A stretch of 64,000 nucleotides of DNA from Triglochin maritima. Its lineage: Eukaryota > Streptophyta > Magnoliopsida > Alismatales > Juncaginaceae. Position 1 is the stretch's first letter; each line of letters opens with the position of its first letter. A program made the position numbers and the translations under genes. Where the stretch lies: the NCBI GenBank assembly GCA_963682175.1, contig OY821791.1, positions 15,652,542-15,716,541 on the forward strand, written 5' to 3'. Positions 48,201 through 60,005 of this stretch are shown here, in pieces. Under the pieces are notes generated by a model that had not been told where the DNA came from, ran no database searches, and worked only from the letters and a program-made list of their open reading frames with translations.

Positions 48201-50892
48201 CCTTGTCGGATTCAGAGTTAATTTCAAGTGGCTCAAGGGCCGCGGGGTAAGAGGAGCAAGCACCCAGATGTGCCTCCTCGTCCAGAGATATGCTGGCGGA
48301 TTCCTCAAGATCCTCTTCACTCACAACCTGATCATTAGGCACCTCAATAATATGTCGATGTGAGTCGAACATGCCTAATGAATCGGGCTCATCCGTGTCC
48401 TGGATGAAATTGGCTCCGACTGAGTCGTCGAAGAGCCCAGGTTGCTTACCAAGAGTGAAGATGTTGAAATCCGCCGTGAGGTTTCCAAAAGACAACCTCA
48501 TCAAGCCATTGCGACAATTGATCAAAGCATTAGATGTCGCAAGAAATGGCCTCCCAAGGATTACAGGAATTTGTCCTTGTGGGTTGGACACGGGTTCGGT
48601 ATCCAAGATGATGAAATCAACTGGAAATACGAACTCACCCACTTTGATAAGGACATCCTCCACACTCCCTCGTGGGATTTTGACGGATCTATCAGCCAAC
48701 TGGAGGGTTGTCCTCGTTGGTTTAAGATCGCCTATCCCAAGGTTGACATAGACTGAGTAAGGCAGGAGATTCACAGATGCCCCCAAATCCAATAGAGCTT
48801 GAGAGATGGTCACATTCCCAATCATGCAAGAGACAGTTGGACAACCAGGGTCCTTGTACTTGACATTCATGGGTTGTGTCAATATGGAGCTCACATTGGC
48901 GGCCAAGAAGGCCTTCTTGGGCACATTTGTTTTCCTCTTGGTGGTGCAAAGGTCTTTGAGGAACTTGGCATATGGTGGCATTTGTTGAACAACGTCCAAC
49001 AACGGGATGTTCACCTTTACTTGCCTAAGTACCTCAACGATCTTATCCCAATGCTCATCACGTTTTTTAGTCAACCGATGAGGGAATGGTGCCTTGGGGA
49101 CATAGGAATCACGAGGAGGAGTCTCAGAATTAGGTTCCTTGACAGGCTCAAGACTCTCCTCGGAAGACTTGCCAACAGGGTTGGCTTCCGGCATGTTCAC
49201 ATTGTTGTCAACGACCCTTCCCGATCTCAAGGTGTGAATAACATTAGCATGTTGGGAAGGGTCACTTTCAACATTGTGTACATTCTGCCTGGTATTAGCA
49301 GGCTGACCCCTGGGATTTACCACAGGTTGACTCGGGAATTGACCCTTCTCGCGTTCATGGAGATGATGAGCCAACTGGCTTACTTGCATTTCCAATGCTT
49401 TGACCGTATTATTGTTGGCCGCAAGCATGGATTGAGTGCTCTGCATGAATGCTTGAAGGGTTTGTTCAATGGTAGAGTCCTTAGGGTCAACCCGCTGGGG
49501 TGGTGGAGTCTGGTTAGAATAACCCGACGAAGAGGCCTGACCAGGTTGGTAATTTTGGTGCTGAGACCTTTGATGTGGGGGTTGGTAGGTCGCCGATGGG
49601 CGTGGAGGTTGATAAGGTGGAGGTTGAGGTTGAGCGTGCGAGCTCTGACCGTGTCCTCCACTAGACCCCCAAGAGAAGTTAGGATGGTTACGCCATCCCG
49701 GGTTATAGGACTGACTGTACGGGTCGTTTCGGGGCCTTTGTTGATACATCGCATTTGCATGCTCAGTATCTCTTGGAGCGTAAGCGCACTCCAAGTCATC
49801 ATGTCCCGACAGTCCACACCTAGTACACCCGGGAGTAGCGACCTGAGCTACAGGAGCTCGGTCCATCTCCAAACTCTCTATCCTACGCATGAGAGCAGCC
49901 ATTTTCGCCTCAGACGCGATAGTCGACTCAACATGATATGATCCAGCTCGACCAGAAGACCTGGCGGCTGGTGGCTCTCTCATGGTGTCCCACTCGAAGG
50001 TGCGCTCAGCCATGGATTCAAAAGTGTCCCATGCCTCCTCGATGGGTTTCATTTGGAAGTCACCCTGACACATCGACTCCAACAATGTGCGGGTGTTGTA
50101 GTTGATGCCCTCATAAACAATTTGGCACAGCTGCCATAGCTCAAGTCCATGATGAGGGCATTGCTGGAGAAGGTCCTTGAACCTCTCAAAGAAACCATGA
50201 AAAGATTCGGTCTCGGTCTGATACATTTGATGTATCTGGTGCCGTATCTGTTGAGTTTTCCTTTGAGGGAAAAATCTCTTCAGAAAGACGGTCACAAAGT
50301 CATCCCAAGACCGAATCGAGCTCGCCGGGAGGCTATACATCCATTTCTTTGCATTATCCTTCAATGCGAACGAAATCATCCTCAACCGGACAGAATCCTC
50401 GTCAAGCTGTTGAAGCTTGAACATGGAGCATACTTCCTCGAATTCGCGTATAAAAATATACGGATCCTCCTTATTGGCAGTAAAGGTTGGAAGCATGCTC
50501 ACATACTGAGGTTTCAGCTCATAGTTGTTCCCGCGAGCAGGGGGAACAACTATGCAAGAAGGTTGCGCGGCCCGAACAGGATGGGTCCGCTCCCACAACG
50601 TCATCGGCCTATCCTGTCGAGCTAAAGGTGGTGGTGCACCTAGAACTCGATCCTGACCGAATTTCCCTTCCTCTCGAGTCAGAGGAGGAGGAGAAGGAGG
50701 TCTACGTGGTGGTGGGAATGGACCGAGGTAGTCCATGTATGGAACCCGGTCTCCCTCGCCACCACGAGACGACTCGCCTTCTTGCTCCAAAGGAGCACGA
50801 GGCGGAGATGGTCGATCACCAAGATCTTCCATCTCAGAAATAAGCACTCTCTCGAGTCGAGCGCTCTCACCAGAACGAGCCCAACCTCGCAT
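45274..50892 (-). CDS. Element E gag-pol polyprotein, intact
   Basis: One frame from ATG 50892 ([16 protein letters not shown]) to the stop at 45276-45274, 1872 residues, no interruption; a later ATG ([10 protein letters not shown]) is an alternative start. Approximate order: Pro-rich N-terminus; Athila-type gag with [39 protein letters not shown]; zinc knuckle [14 protein letters not shown] (357); Gln/Pro-rich linker; retropepsin [13 protein letters not shown] (700; D-L-G as in this clade) and [12 protein letters not shown]; reverse transcriptase with FMDDFSIFG (1147); RNase [14 protein letters not shown] (1297) and [10 protein letters not shown]; integrase zinc domain [20 protein letters not shown] (1495-1545) and D, D, E core ([27 protein letters not shown]); C-terminal basic part to 1872. 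Gag and pol share one frame, so no frameshift signal is needed. All catalytic residues are present; no chromodomain was noticed. Confidence 0.95.
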   Translation of the reverse strand: MRGWARSGESARLERVLISEMEDLGDRPSPPRAPLEQEGESSRGGEGDRVPYMDYLGPFPPPRRPPSPPPLTREEGKFGQDRVLGAPPPLARQDRPMTLWERTHPVRAAQPSCIVVPPARGNNYELKPQYVSMLPTFTANKEDPYIFIREFEEVCSMFKLQQLDEDSVRLRMISFALKDNAKKWMYSLPASSIRSWDDFVTVFLKRFFPQRKTQQIRHQIHQMYQTETESFHGFFERFKDLLQQCPHHGLELWQLCQIVYEGINYNTRTLLESMCQGDFQMKPIEEAWDTFESMAERTFEWDTMREPPAARSSGRAGSYHVESTIASEAKMAALMRRIESLEMDRAPVAQVATPGCTRCGLSGHDDLECAYAPRDTEHANAMYQQRPRNDPYSQSYNPGWRNHPNFSWGSSGGHGQSSHAQPQPPPYQPPRPSATYQPPHQRSQHQNYQPGQASSSGYSNQTPPPQRVDPKDSTIEQTLQAFMQSTQSMLAANNNTVKALEMQVSQLAHHLHEREKGQFPSQPVVNPRGQPANTRQNVHNVESDPSQHANVIHTLRSGRVVDNNVNMPEANPVGKSSEESLEPVKEPNSETPPRDSYVPKAPFPHRLTKKRDEHWDKIVEVLRQVKVNIPLLDVVQQMPPYAKFLKDLCTTKRKTNVPKKAFLAANVSSILTQPMNVKYKDPGCPTVSCMIGNVTISQALLDLGASVNLLPYSVYVNLGIGDLKPTRTTLQLADRSVKIPRGSVEDVLIKVGEFVFPVDFIILDTEPVSNPQGQIPVILGRPFLATSNALINCRNGLMRLSFGNLTADFNIFTLGKQPGLFDDSVGANFIQDTDEPDSLGMFDSHRHIIEVPNDQVVSEEDLEESASISLDEEAHLGACSSYPAALEPLEINSESDKDPPLVELKPLPDNLKYIFLGDNETLPLIIASDLEKDQEVALKRVLFENKEAIGWSLKDIKGISPGIVQHRIHMEEDSRPRRDPQRRLNPVLKEVVRKEVLKCLDHGIIYPISDSSWVSPVHVVPKKSGVTVVDNEHNELIPTRLQTGWRVCIDYRKLNAATRKDHFPLPFIDQMLERLAGHEYYCFLDGYSGYNQIPIAPEDQEKTTFTCPFGTFAYRRMPFGLCNAPATFQRCMISIFSDMVECFLEIFMDDFSIFGASFDECLHHLSLVLKRCREKNLALNWEKCHFMVKRGIVLGHVVSSRGIEVDPGKVGIIANLPPPRNVKDIRAFLGHAGFYRRFIRDFSKIARPLTALLAKDAIFEFTPDCHHAFMTLKKELTSAPIIKAPVWTEPFELMCDASDFAVGAVLGKRLDKLPHVIYYASRTLNDAQLNYTVTEKEFLAIIFALEKFRSYLIGSHVIIYSDHTSIKHLMAKKDAKSRLLRWILLLQEFDLEIRDKKGCENVVADHLSRLETTNPQDQIIDDKFPDEQLFMIEDNPWFADIVNYLVTEQFPVGWSKSDQSKFRSYVRFFHWDDPYLFKYCSDQIFRRCVPDTEFQSVLHFCHSKACGGHFGAKKTAAKVLQSGFYWPSLFKDAYDFCKQCDRCQRLGRIGRRDMMPLQNVLVVDIFDVWGIDFMGPFPNSFGNVYILVAVDYVSKWVEAIPTKTNDNKVVTKFLRDIFARFGTPRTIISDRGTHFCNRSFEALMRKYSITHKLATPYHPQTSGQVEISNRQLKQILEKTVSSSRKDWSTKLNDALWAFRTAYKTNLGMSPYRVVYGKACHLPVELEYRAFWAIKNLNMDLDQAGVQRKFDIVELEELRNDAYENAKIHKSRAKMFHDRMIMRKVFTAGQKVLLYNSQLHLFAGKLRSRWSGPFIVQTVYPHGAVEILNPGNGDVFKVNGQRLKPYLEGAPAEVEEVMFLHEPPSHSTIHAPT

Positions 50893-51944
50893 AAAAATGC
50901 TCGACTCGACTCTACGAAACACACAACAGAAGGTGTACTAGAGGAGGAGACTAAACGTAGAGAATAGATGAGGAGATGACTCAGGTGAGGAGAGAAGAAT
51001 CCCTAGAGCTAGCGTGGGTAGTGGGATCAGGAAGAAGCCTAACTAGCAAGCACGACTCAAACAAAGTAAGGCAATGGGTCCTTAAGCTAGACGACGCCTA
51101 ACTTCGAGGTCACTAGCCTCGACACGCCTCACCTCCCTACAACGAGGACCACAATGCCCAGCAAGTGATACCAGATCCGGAGATCCAGTACCTCCTACTA
51201 TCGACAAGGTAGGCAACGCCGATCAGGTCATGACGGTCTCGACTAGATTACTCTCCTAGTGCGTCCGAATTCCTTAGGGCCAATGTCTACTTGCTTTTAG
51301 TTAAGGCTTTATTAAGAGTGGTTTTTGGGGCCAAGGAAAGGGTGATGAAATCCCCCACCTTATCTTTTATGGGACAGCCCCTCCTTAGTAGCGATTTGAT
51401 CCTAGATCTAGCAATCAATCGCTCCAATCAAACGCTCTCTCACTCTTGTCCCGATGCACCTTACTAACTAATGCATGAAAGAAACATGCATGAATGAGGG
51501 ATGTGGGTGCACGTACCTCACGCCAGCAATCAACGACAAAATGTAAAGCAAAGAAAAGACAAATGCATGCAAGGTCTACCAATGGTGCATGACCTAGATG
51601 GCAAGAAGTCTAATCTTTTGCTTTGAGTTTTATGGTCCAAGTTGATTAATGGGAGAGTTATTAATGATCTGGGAGCAAACCAGAAGTCAAAGCATGCAAA
51701 ATAGAGCTCCCAGATAACCAAATAGAAGCAAACAACTACCAGAAAAAATTTCAAGGCAAGATGACCTCACCAGGCCGCCAGTTGGCGGTCTACAACCGCT
51801 GATTGGCGGTCCATTTTGGTCGTCTGGTCCTCAGATTTTCCCAGTAGCCTCCCCTTGATCAGAATGTTCCTTGAAACTAAGAAAAACTGAAAACAAAAAA
51901 TTAAAAACCCCTCGAATCGTCCAAACCAAGGTCTGGACAGAGCA
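50893..51944 (-). other. 5' leader of element E
   Basis: Non-coding stretch of about 1.05 kb between primer-binding site and gag. It carries two palindromic modules: GGCCGCCAGTTGGCGGTC (51773-51790) and ACCGCTGATTGGCGGT (51795-51810), 160-198 bp inside the LTR, the same offset as the D leader modules. The frame of gag is open a little further (to 50922) without an ATG. Confidence 0.75.
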
Positions 51945-51964
51945 CCTCCCCGGCAACGGCGCCA
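51945..51964 (-). promoter_or_regulatory. Primer-binding site of element E (tRNA-Asp type)
   Basis: The complement reads TGGCGCCGTTGCCGGGGAGG, six bases from the LTR, identical to element D's. Confidence 0.92.
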
Positions 51965-51970
51965 AAAACT

Positions 51971-53551
51971 TGATTGATCGTTTTATATTTCTACCGCAAG
52001 TGCACGGCCGCGTTGAAGCGGTGGCAAATACGGGTCGTCCACTGGGAGGTGTGTCGACACTTGGTTTGTTCGAAGGCGAGAGGTAAAAGAAGGAGAGAAA
52101 TGTTTGGTTACACTAAACTACACTACAATGCTAAACTAGAATGCAAAAGGAAATGAAGATAAGCAATAAAACTAAACCCCAAAGGGGGTAGAGAACTGAT
52201 GTGAACATAAAGATGTGTGTGTGTGTGTGTGTGTGTTCAATTAAGCTCCTCACAACATGTAGTGCATGAAATCATAAAACTACATCCAATCTTGCCTCTA
52301 CATGAATTAAGATAAGACTACATCATTAAAACATACAAGACAATGATTTGAATGAAGCTACATGAACTCAAGTATAAAGACTAGACCCTACTATGCCTCC
52401 ACATGAATTAAGATGACTACATCATTAAAACATACAAGACATTAGCTAAGGAAAAGGCAACAAGAGTACATACACTACAAATTGTGTTTCCAACATTAAC
52501 TTCATCCATATCCTAACCTTATCATTCCCCATAAAATAGGTCCACTAATCAAAGCATAAGCTAAGCTTCATTCAACAGCATTAGCATATCAAAGATAAGA
52601 GTGGAGACCCATTAGATGGTTATGGAAATCATGTAAAGCTCAAGGGATAAAAATAACACACACTTAATACACTACATTATTATATCACATATTTCTCGAC
52701 CCCCCAAATGGGGATGGAACTACTCACTACTCATTACACTAACTAATTTAGCAAAGGAAAGCATAATACTGAAATGAAATTTATACTACTTAAGCAAGAA
52801 ATATTAAAGAGGCATAAAACTAAACAAACAAACAAGCATGCAAATGAAAGGAAATTAAACTAAGAGAGAAACAACATCATTAAAAAAACTTCTATTATTA
52901 ACTCACTCAATTACAAGTAGCTCTTCCTCCACTAGAGTTTTGCTTCAAGGCTTCACTCTTAGTAGGGAAGATGGCCACCAAGAGGGAGATGGATACAATG
53001 GGAGGTGAAGAGTTCTATTTATAAGCATGGAAAAAGCTAATCAGGGACAATCCCCCGATGTGGGACTAAACCAATACCAAAAATAGCCTAAACGAACACT
53101 AATACAAGTCCAGGAGAAGTTGGGGCGGATCCTGCATGATCCAGACCGCCAATTGGCGGTTCCAGACCGCCAATTGGCGGCCTAGAAAGCCCAGATCCGT
53201 CTGGGTCTTCTCGTGGGCTTGCCTTGGTGTGTTTCTTGGTCTTGGATGCATCTAACTTGTTTAGTGGAGCTCCGACCCGAATCGAATTGACAAAATACTC
53301 CTCATGATGGTGTGGAGTTTCCTGTTTTGCTCTTAGGTCCTTCTGTCTTACGATCAGGTCCTTCTCCCTTGCATCTTGGTCCCCAGGTCTCACAATTAGG
53401 TCCTTTTTTCATGCTTTTGGGTCCTTTCATGGCTCTTCTCTTCAAACCTCTTTATTTCTGAAAACTAAACATAAAACTCGTCACGTAGCATTGCTTAGGT
53501 GTAAGATAATGGATATAAGGTACAAATATAAGCATGAAATGATGTCAATCA
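51971..53551 (-). repeat. 5' LTR of element E
   Basis: 1581 bp; palindromes at 53145-53160 and 53166-53181. Shorter GT repeat than the 3' LTR. Confidence 0.95.
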
Positions 53552-53556
53552 AAGGA
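53552..53556. repeat. Target duplication of element E, right
   Basis: AAGGA, matching 42112-42116. Confidence 0.9.
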
Positions 53557-54199
53557 CACTTGGCTTGTTGATTCACGCTCCTCCTTCAAGAGAGTTGGAG
53601 ACCGGCCGATATAAGAAAAAAGATTTTATGTTATTTTACTTCATGCTATTTTTGGAATAAAAGTGATGGTCTATTTTGCATTTGGATCATGAGTTTTGTT
53701 GTTTTTCCCCAAAAAGTAAGAGATGAATTTGATGATTGATGTGAAGAACATTGTTGGTCTTAAGGATATTTTTTGTAAATTACTAAACATCCCTGCAAAT
53801 TAATTATATCGCCCGCGCCAATTTCCATATTGTCCTTCTCTCCTTTCTACTTATATCATCTCTTCATTCCACTCTCCCACCACCACTCTCTCTTTATTTT
53901 CCTCTCAACCTCCAAAAACAATGTCTTGGAGACCAGGAAAGGCACCGACAGACGCACTGTTAGACTCGAATACAGTAAAATTTCTACCCGTTTTAAAAGA
54001 AAAAAGAAAAGAAGAGGAGGTGTCTTTGCGAGACGCCTCCCCTTAATTTTTTTAAAATTAATTAGTAATTAGTAATATTTGGTAATTAGTAAATAATAAT
54101 TTGTAAATTTAATAACCCAATCCATATAATGTTTTTTAAATGTAATTAATAGTCATCGAGTCACCGTGGAGGAAAAAGAAAATCAATATCATTACGCAT
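53557..54199. other. Spacer right of element E, no gene recognised
   Basis: CT-rich around 53830-53910, A/T-rich after 54040. A short open frame at 53830-54072 has no family resemblance and compositional bias that explains it. Nothing definite. Confidence 0.45.
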
Positions 54200-54339
54200 T
54201 GTGAGACCTTATAAGATGATTCAAGTCCTCGTCATCCTCATACCCGTTGTATATCTGTTTGGGTTAGGAGGGAGAGAGAGTATTCACGTCATCATCAGAC
54301 AAGTAATGACCTATTTGATGATGATGAAATTTTCGGTGA

Positions 54340-55020
54340 CGAGGGTGACGATTAGGGGTGGTATGGGTTGGGGTTGGAGCGGGAGAAGGAATATGGTAGC
54401 GGACGAGGGCGACATGGTAGTTATTCAACTGCTAAGTATATAGTTTGAAAGAACAAAGGTGGTAGGTTTGTGAGTGGCTAGTTTGAGCACTATAGATGCC
54501 CGAACACACAAAAAGAAGAGAGTTGATGACGATTCTTGGATGGTGACAGATATCATGCCCGATGTTCCTATAGATGGGAGCGTAATTCCTAGTTTTGGGG
54601 GTCACATTGCTAGACGCATTTGAGCAGACGAGAATCGGAAGATTCTGAAGTGTCATAATCGAAACATAGAATTCACTACATTTGGAGGTCAGTTTTGAGT
54701 ACCGATATCACGAAGACCTTCGTTGCTAGCAGAGTATGTCACTTGCCTTGGAGCATGTTCACTCACATTAACATGTCGTTGTATCTGTGTTTGTGGAGCG
54801 ATGCCAACCTGACACAAACTCTTTCCACCTGCCTTTTGGAGAGATGACAATCATGCTGCATGACGTGGTCTAGATCCTTCGCATTCCTGTTGAGGGTCAT
54901 ATGGTCAGTGCTCAGACATCGACGGTTGAACTGAAGGGTTATGTAGCTGAGATACTCGGAGTGATTGTTCTGGGTGGGTCCTATGACTTGATGTCTTGGA
55001 TATGATACATTGATGCACGA
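54340..55020 (+). pseudogene. Plant mobile domain (PMD, MAIN-like) protein, decayed
   Basis: The frame around 54560-54660 reads VPIDGSVIPSFGGHIARRI*ADENRKIL, the start of the aminotransferase-like plant mobile domain. After a frame change, 54785-54910 reads SVFVERCQPDTNSFHLPFGEMTIMLHDVV*ILRIPVEGHMV, its most recognisable stretch (FHLPFGEMTITLxDV with two stops). Upstream 54340-54430 encodes a Gly/Arg-rich segment typical of the N-terminus. PMD proteins occur as host genes and as passengers in Mutator-like and LTR elements; which applies here cannot be told. It is truncated after about 55020. Confidence 0.75.
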
Positions 55021-55935
55021 TATTATATATGTTACATGCATTCAATATGGTATATGTGCATTCTATATATATTCCCTTTAGTTGCTGCTCACGTCAGCCT
55101 AGTTTTATTCCTTTAATGTGCATTAGTTGGGAATGAAACGTCTCTGGCTTGATCATGCTTCTTGTTTAGTATGTGATACAATGAATGGTTATTGGTTACA
55201 ATTCCTTTTTATTTTTTTCCATAACAACATGATCATAATGAGCAGTGATAAATTATAGAATTGATACTATTTTATCACTTTCATGTTTTTTTTCATTGGA
55301 TGATTTCTAACATGTGGTGATTGACATTGCCCGGTAAACGTAGTCTTTATTGCCTAATATTGACATGTCATTTGTGAGGTTTATGGAAGTTCCCATGTTA
55401 TATGCTAAAGTCTTGTGTAGACATGATTAGTATTTTTTTAACATTTCCTTATATAAATCGAGTTAGAAACTATTGTTTGATGATAATTGATTGTGTATCT
55501 TTTGACATCAATATTTAGATCCTTCACTCGATTAAGGATTGTTAAAAAATATTTAATTTCTTTGTGATTTTGATAATATTGTTTTGTGTGAACAAATGTT
55601 TTTGGGAACTAAACAAATAACATACTTAGGGAGTTAAAAGGTAGAAGTGTTTTGTGTAAACCGCCTTGTAACATGATAGCTGGAAATTTATTGTTTATTT
55701 TCCACTGATTTTGCATGACATATATATAGGTCATTAAATCATGATTAAGCGTGATGTATAAATTAGTAAATGACTTATTGGACTATTGCATGAGGATTTG
55801 ATTGAATGCCTTTTGTTTTCTTTTGGTCTAAGTGCAATAGTTATTAAGTTATTTTATTATTTTAATGATGTTGTTGTTCGAATAATTTTATGCTAGGACC
55901 TATTATTTGTCGCTATAATTATGTCTTAGATTTTC
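55021..55935. other. AT-rich spacer
   Basis: No coding frame or repeat structure recognised. Confidence 0.5.
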
Positions 55936-56666
55936 ATGACTGCTTCCAAGAGCATTGTCACTGATCTGACTTGAGGAGACAAACTCAATGAGAGAAATTA
56001 CAATATGTGGTATCGTAAGATTGAGGATTTCCAAGAGGATCAGGACATGTTCGAGAACATAACCCAAACAATGACCCCATTTGAAGAAGGGAACACTACG
56101 CAGCATCGCAAAAATATGGATGTCTATAATGTCTGGAAAAAGAAGGATTGTATTGCTCGCATTACAATTATGAGTTCGATGCGAGATGATTTGTTGCTGC
56201 GGTTCGAAAAGTGTCGAACTGCAAAGACCTTGTGGGAACCTGTCTAGTTTCAATACGGAGTGACCTCCGTCACAAAGGCCCACCAGCTTGGGCTTATGTT
56301 TGAGGGGCATAAAACGCACCAAGGTCACACTATGAGGCATCATATTACCACGATGTCAAACATGATAAGCGAGTTGAGCGTTGTCGGTAGTACTAAGAAA
56401 GATGAGGAGCAAGTGTCCGCTTTTATCAGATCATTGCCTTTGAAGAATTGAAAGCACATGAAGGTCCATTTGACTAGGCTGCTAAACAACTTGAGTTAGA
56501 GGAGGACCGCATGTTTGCGGAAGCTCCTCAAGGTGAAGTGTTTGTTGCTGAAGCTAGTGCTCCTCGGAGGAGTGCAGGCTTTAAGCACAAAAGAGAGAAA
56601 GGTCATGGTTTTGGAGGCGAGAAAGGTGGAAATGGAAACAAAGCAGAAAAGAAAGCTGAATGTTGA
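55936..56666 (+). pseudogene. Copia gag fragment (H family), plus strand
   Basis: ATG 55936 (MTASKSIVTDLT), TGA at 55972-55974, then KLNERNYNMWYRKIEDF, TAG about 56247, and SVTKAHQLGLMFEGHKTHQGHTMRHHITTMSNMISEL. It is the same protein as in the minus-strand copy at 60533-61026 plus 63921 on, in the opposite direction. It breaks off after KRKL-like codons at 56660, where the foldback starts. No LTR or primer-binding site lies in front of it. Confidence 0.8.
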
Positions 56667-57043
56667 TGAGAATTAACATGAATTTTCCAACAATTCATGT
56701 AGCCTATAGGAGCCAGGTGCAAGCATCACATGTGGCGCAAGGTAGCACCCGCATGGCGTTGAGGTGACAATGATGAAGCTTGAGTTAGGCACAGAGGAGG
56801 TGCGACTAGATTAAGACTTGTATGTTGTATGATAAACGTGCTATTGTGGAGCACACTGTACACAACATAATCTATGTATCTCAAACACCATAAATGTCTT
56901 AGTCTAGTCGTGCCCCCTCTGCGCCTAACTGGAGCTTCATCATTGTCGCCTAACCATACGGGTGCTACCTGGCACCACATGTGGTGCTCGCACCTGGCTC
57001 CTATAGGCTACATGAATCATGGGAAAATTCATGTTAATTCTCA
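56667..57043. repeat. 377-bp foldback (inverted repeat) element
   Basis: The left end TGAGAATTAACATGAATTTT is mirrored by AAAATTCATGTTAATTCTCA at the right end. The arms pair over most of their length (about 160 bp each: for example CCTATAGGAGCCAGGTGC with GCACCTGGCTCCTATAGG, and ATGATGAAGCT with AGCTTCATCAT), leaving a loop of about 60-80 bases near 56820-56890. No clear target duplication. It lies between oppositely oriented pieces of the same Copia family. Confidence 0.8.
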
Positions 57044-57315
57044 TTACCATGGAGAATCTCATCTTGATTCCAAATCAATGAGACTCTTCAATTATGAATC
57101 TATCTGGATCCTTCACACAAGATTATTTCATAACCAGTCTGATCTCTGCTCGCTATCAAAGTTCTAGAGGCAAATGATTGTGTGAGTGAACATTCTATAT
57201 CCTATTGACATAATATTTTATACTAGAATAATAATCAACCATAATGAATAACAAATATAGTTGGGAAAATAAGAACTCAACTTATTCATATAAGGAAGTT
57301 AAACATGACAGTTCA

Positions 57316-58950
57316 TCAAAGTCTGCGTAAGCTTAGAGACTTCACATGACCCACAAACGAGTCTTTAGCTATCACTTTGGTGAGAGGGTCAGCTACCATA
57401 TGACTAGTAGATACATGTTTTAACACAACTTCCTTGCTCGCTATAATGTCTTTCACAAAGTGGTACCTAACTTGTATATGTTTGCTTTTTCCATGATATT
57501 TGGGGTCTTTCACATAACAAAGGGTTGTCATGCTATCACAACAGGCTCATCAGATGTCTCTACCAACCCAGTATGTTGTAAGAACCTCCTCAACCAAACA
57601 ACCTACTACACTGTTGCGGCAGAGCATGCAGCATATTGTGCCTCCATAATCGACAAGGCTATACAAGTTTGCTTCTTGCTGGACCACGAGATGACTCCAT
57701 TTGCAAGCAAGAAAGCATAACCACATGTAGACTTCCTTTCATCAATATCTCCAACCCAATCGGCATCACTATAGCCAAATAGATATAGTTACTCATTCCT
57801 CTGAGGTATCTCATGATTTTCTCGACCGCCTTCCAATGCTCAATGCTTGGGTTGGATTGGTATCGACTCACCATGCCCACAACATAGCAAATATCTGGCC
57901 TAGTACACATCATAGCATACATAAGACTTCCTACAACGCTGGAGTATGGAACCCTGTCCGTTTTGGCCTTCTCTCAAGATGTTTACCAAGGCTCAAGTGC
58001 AAACCCTTCTCAACAGGAGTGTCAATTGGGTTGCATTTATCCATATGGTATTTTTTTAAGACATTGTTAATGTAGGTCTCTTGAGACAATCCTAGAAGTC
58101 TCTTGGACCTATCTTTAACTATCTTGACACCAAGAACATAGCTTGCCTCACCCAATTTCTTCATATCAAATGTAAAGGACAACTGCTCTTTAGTGGATTT
58201 CAGCAGCTCTTTACTATTGCAGCCATGAGTATGTCATCAACATACAAAATCAGAATGACAAATTTACCATTGGATATTTTAACGTACACACAGTGATCTT
58301 CCTGAAGCATAGAGAATGTATTCTTTGTTATAGATTGGTGAAAGTGAATATTCTACTGTCTAGATGCTTGTTTTAAGCCATATATGGACTTGTTAAGCTT
58401 GCACACCTTGCACTCTTGTCCTTTGACTTTGAAACATTGAGGTTGATCTATAGATTTCCTCCTCAAGTTCTCCTTTGAGAAAAATAGCCTTTACATCCAT
58501 TTGGCAAAGTTCTAAGTCCATCTGATTTACAATAGCTAGAAGAAGACGAATTGAGGCAAACCTAACCACTAGTGAAAATGTTTCCTCAAAATCCACGCCT
58601 TCCCCCTAGGTATAGACTTTAGCTACCAATCTAGCCTTGAATCTTTCAACATATCTATCCGCCTTCCTCTTAATCTTGAGAATCAACTTGGCACCACTGG
58701 CCTTTCGGATTACCGGTATGTCAACCAAGTCCCAAACATGATTAACTTTCATTGACTCCAACTCCTCCTCTATAGCTTTTAACCACTCTTTTTCATTTGG
58801 ACCATCCAAAGCCTCTCTCAAAGTCTTTGGCTCTTGCTCATTGATTATTGTCATACCGGATGATTCACAATCAATTTCTTCTTGAGCTATCATAAGGGCT
58901 TCTTTTTCTAAGCCAAATTGTCGACGAGGAATGAACCACGTCTGCTTCAA
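57316..58950 (-). pseudogene. Element H reverse transcriptase and RNase H, broken
   Basis: Starts with the linker TLREALDGPNEKEWLKAIEEELESM (58800-58870) and the KASGAKLILKIKRKADRYVERFKARLVAK stretch, then VDFEETFSLVVRFASIR (about 58560), LCQMDVKAIFLKGELEEEIY, the YVDDILMA catalytic motif still readable at about 58222-58245, SQETYINNVLKKYHM, YAMMCTRPDICYVVGMVSRYQSNPS and the RNase H end HIQVRYHFVKD..ADPLTK (57330-57500). At least five breaks in frame. Confidence 0.85.
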
Positions 58951-59231
58951 TGCTGTCGAGGATCAGATTGCTCATCCTCTGTGAGAGCTATCTGATCATC
59001 AACGTTACCACCCCCACTGGGATCAACTGGTGGAACCTCATGTTCAACTTCCAGATCCAGATTTTGTGAAGTAGTAATTCATCCAACTTGTTGTTCAAAG
59101 AAGTCCACTAACTATTTCGTAGCTCTTACAAGACTTGGAAAATCACATTCCAAAAATGTGGCATCTCTAGACTCTAGTTCCATCCTTCTCTCATTCTCGT
59201 CTAACCCGATAAAACATAACCTGTAGATAAA

Positions 59232-59990
59232 TCACAGTATCTTACAAAGACAATTTCTCCATCTAGGTCCTAGCTTTCCATATCGGTGAGCAGCATAATG
59301 AAAATATGCAGTGCATCCCTGAGGACGCAGCAAACTAAAATCAGGCTTCCTCCCTGTCCACAACTCATATGCAGTTGAAGGGGCTGACTTTGACGGAACT
59401 CTATTAAGGATATAGGCAGCAGTTAACAGAGCATCTCCCCAATAGTAAATTGGTCTCATGCGCCATCATGGATCTAACCATGTCTAGCAACGTTCTATTC
59501 CTTCTTTCAGCAACACCATTTTGCTGAGGTGTATAAGGTATAGTGAGTTGTCTAGATATACCATTTTCATCACATAACTCTCTAAACATATCGGAGAGAT
59601 ATTCTCAACTCATGTCCATTTTGAGAGTTTTTATCTTATTATTCAATTGATTCTCAACCAAACTCATGAATTTCTTAAAACATTCTGGAGCTTCTGATTT
59701 GTGAGAAATAAGATAAATATGACCGTATCTAGTAAAGTCATCAATAAATGTGATGAAATAATTTTGTCCATGTTTAGTGCGCATATTCAAAGGTCCACAT
59801 ATATCTGAGTGAATTAGTTCTAAAAGAGAAGTAGCTCTAATAGTTTTTCCAAATTGTTTTCTAGTTGCTTTTCCTACTAGACAGACTTCACAGGTTGGCA
59901 ATTCAAATTTAGAGCATTCACCTAATACCCCCTCCTTTGCCAACTTATTCATCCGGTCAACACCAATGTATCCAAGTCTAGCATGTCACA
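59232..59990 (-). pseudogene. Element H integrase, broken
   Basis: GAG-pre-integrase end (GYIGVDRMNKLAKEGV), zinc Cys motif CEVCLVGKATRKQF, HSDICGPLN (first Asp), FIDDFTRYGHIYLISHK, a stop after TLKMDMS where S-D-x-G is expected, then [21 protein letters not shown] and [22 protein letters not shown] with one frame change near 59440. The second catalytic Asp motif is damaged. Confidence 0.85.
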
Positions 59991-60005
59991 TAACTTAATC
60001 AATAT

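Larger units (their letters stand above)
42117..53551 (-). mobile_element. Element E: complete, very young Athila-like Ty3/Gypsy retrotransposon
   Basis: 11,435 bp with LTRs 42117-43703 and 51971-53551, TSD AAGGA on both sides, tRNA-Asp primer-binding site, polypurine tract and one uninterrupted gag-pol frame. The LTRs differ, by eye, at only three single bases (about 43550, 43563 and 43651 against the matching bases near 53398, 53411 and 53493) and in the length of one GT repeat. All parts needed for autonomy are present except that no envelope-like frame is seen between pol and the 3' LTR. It may still be transpositionally competent. Confidence 0.95.

Noticed and set aside
45298..50967. Many plus-strand open frames, up to 380 codons, opposite element E gag-pol
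   Set aside because: Antisense shadows of a long, codon-biased frame; no domain resemblance.
53830..54072. Small open frame of 80 codons
   Set aside because: Low-complexity, no family resemblance, no supporting context.
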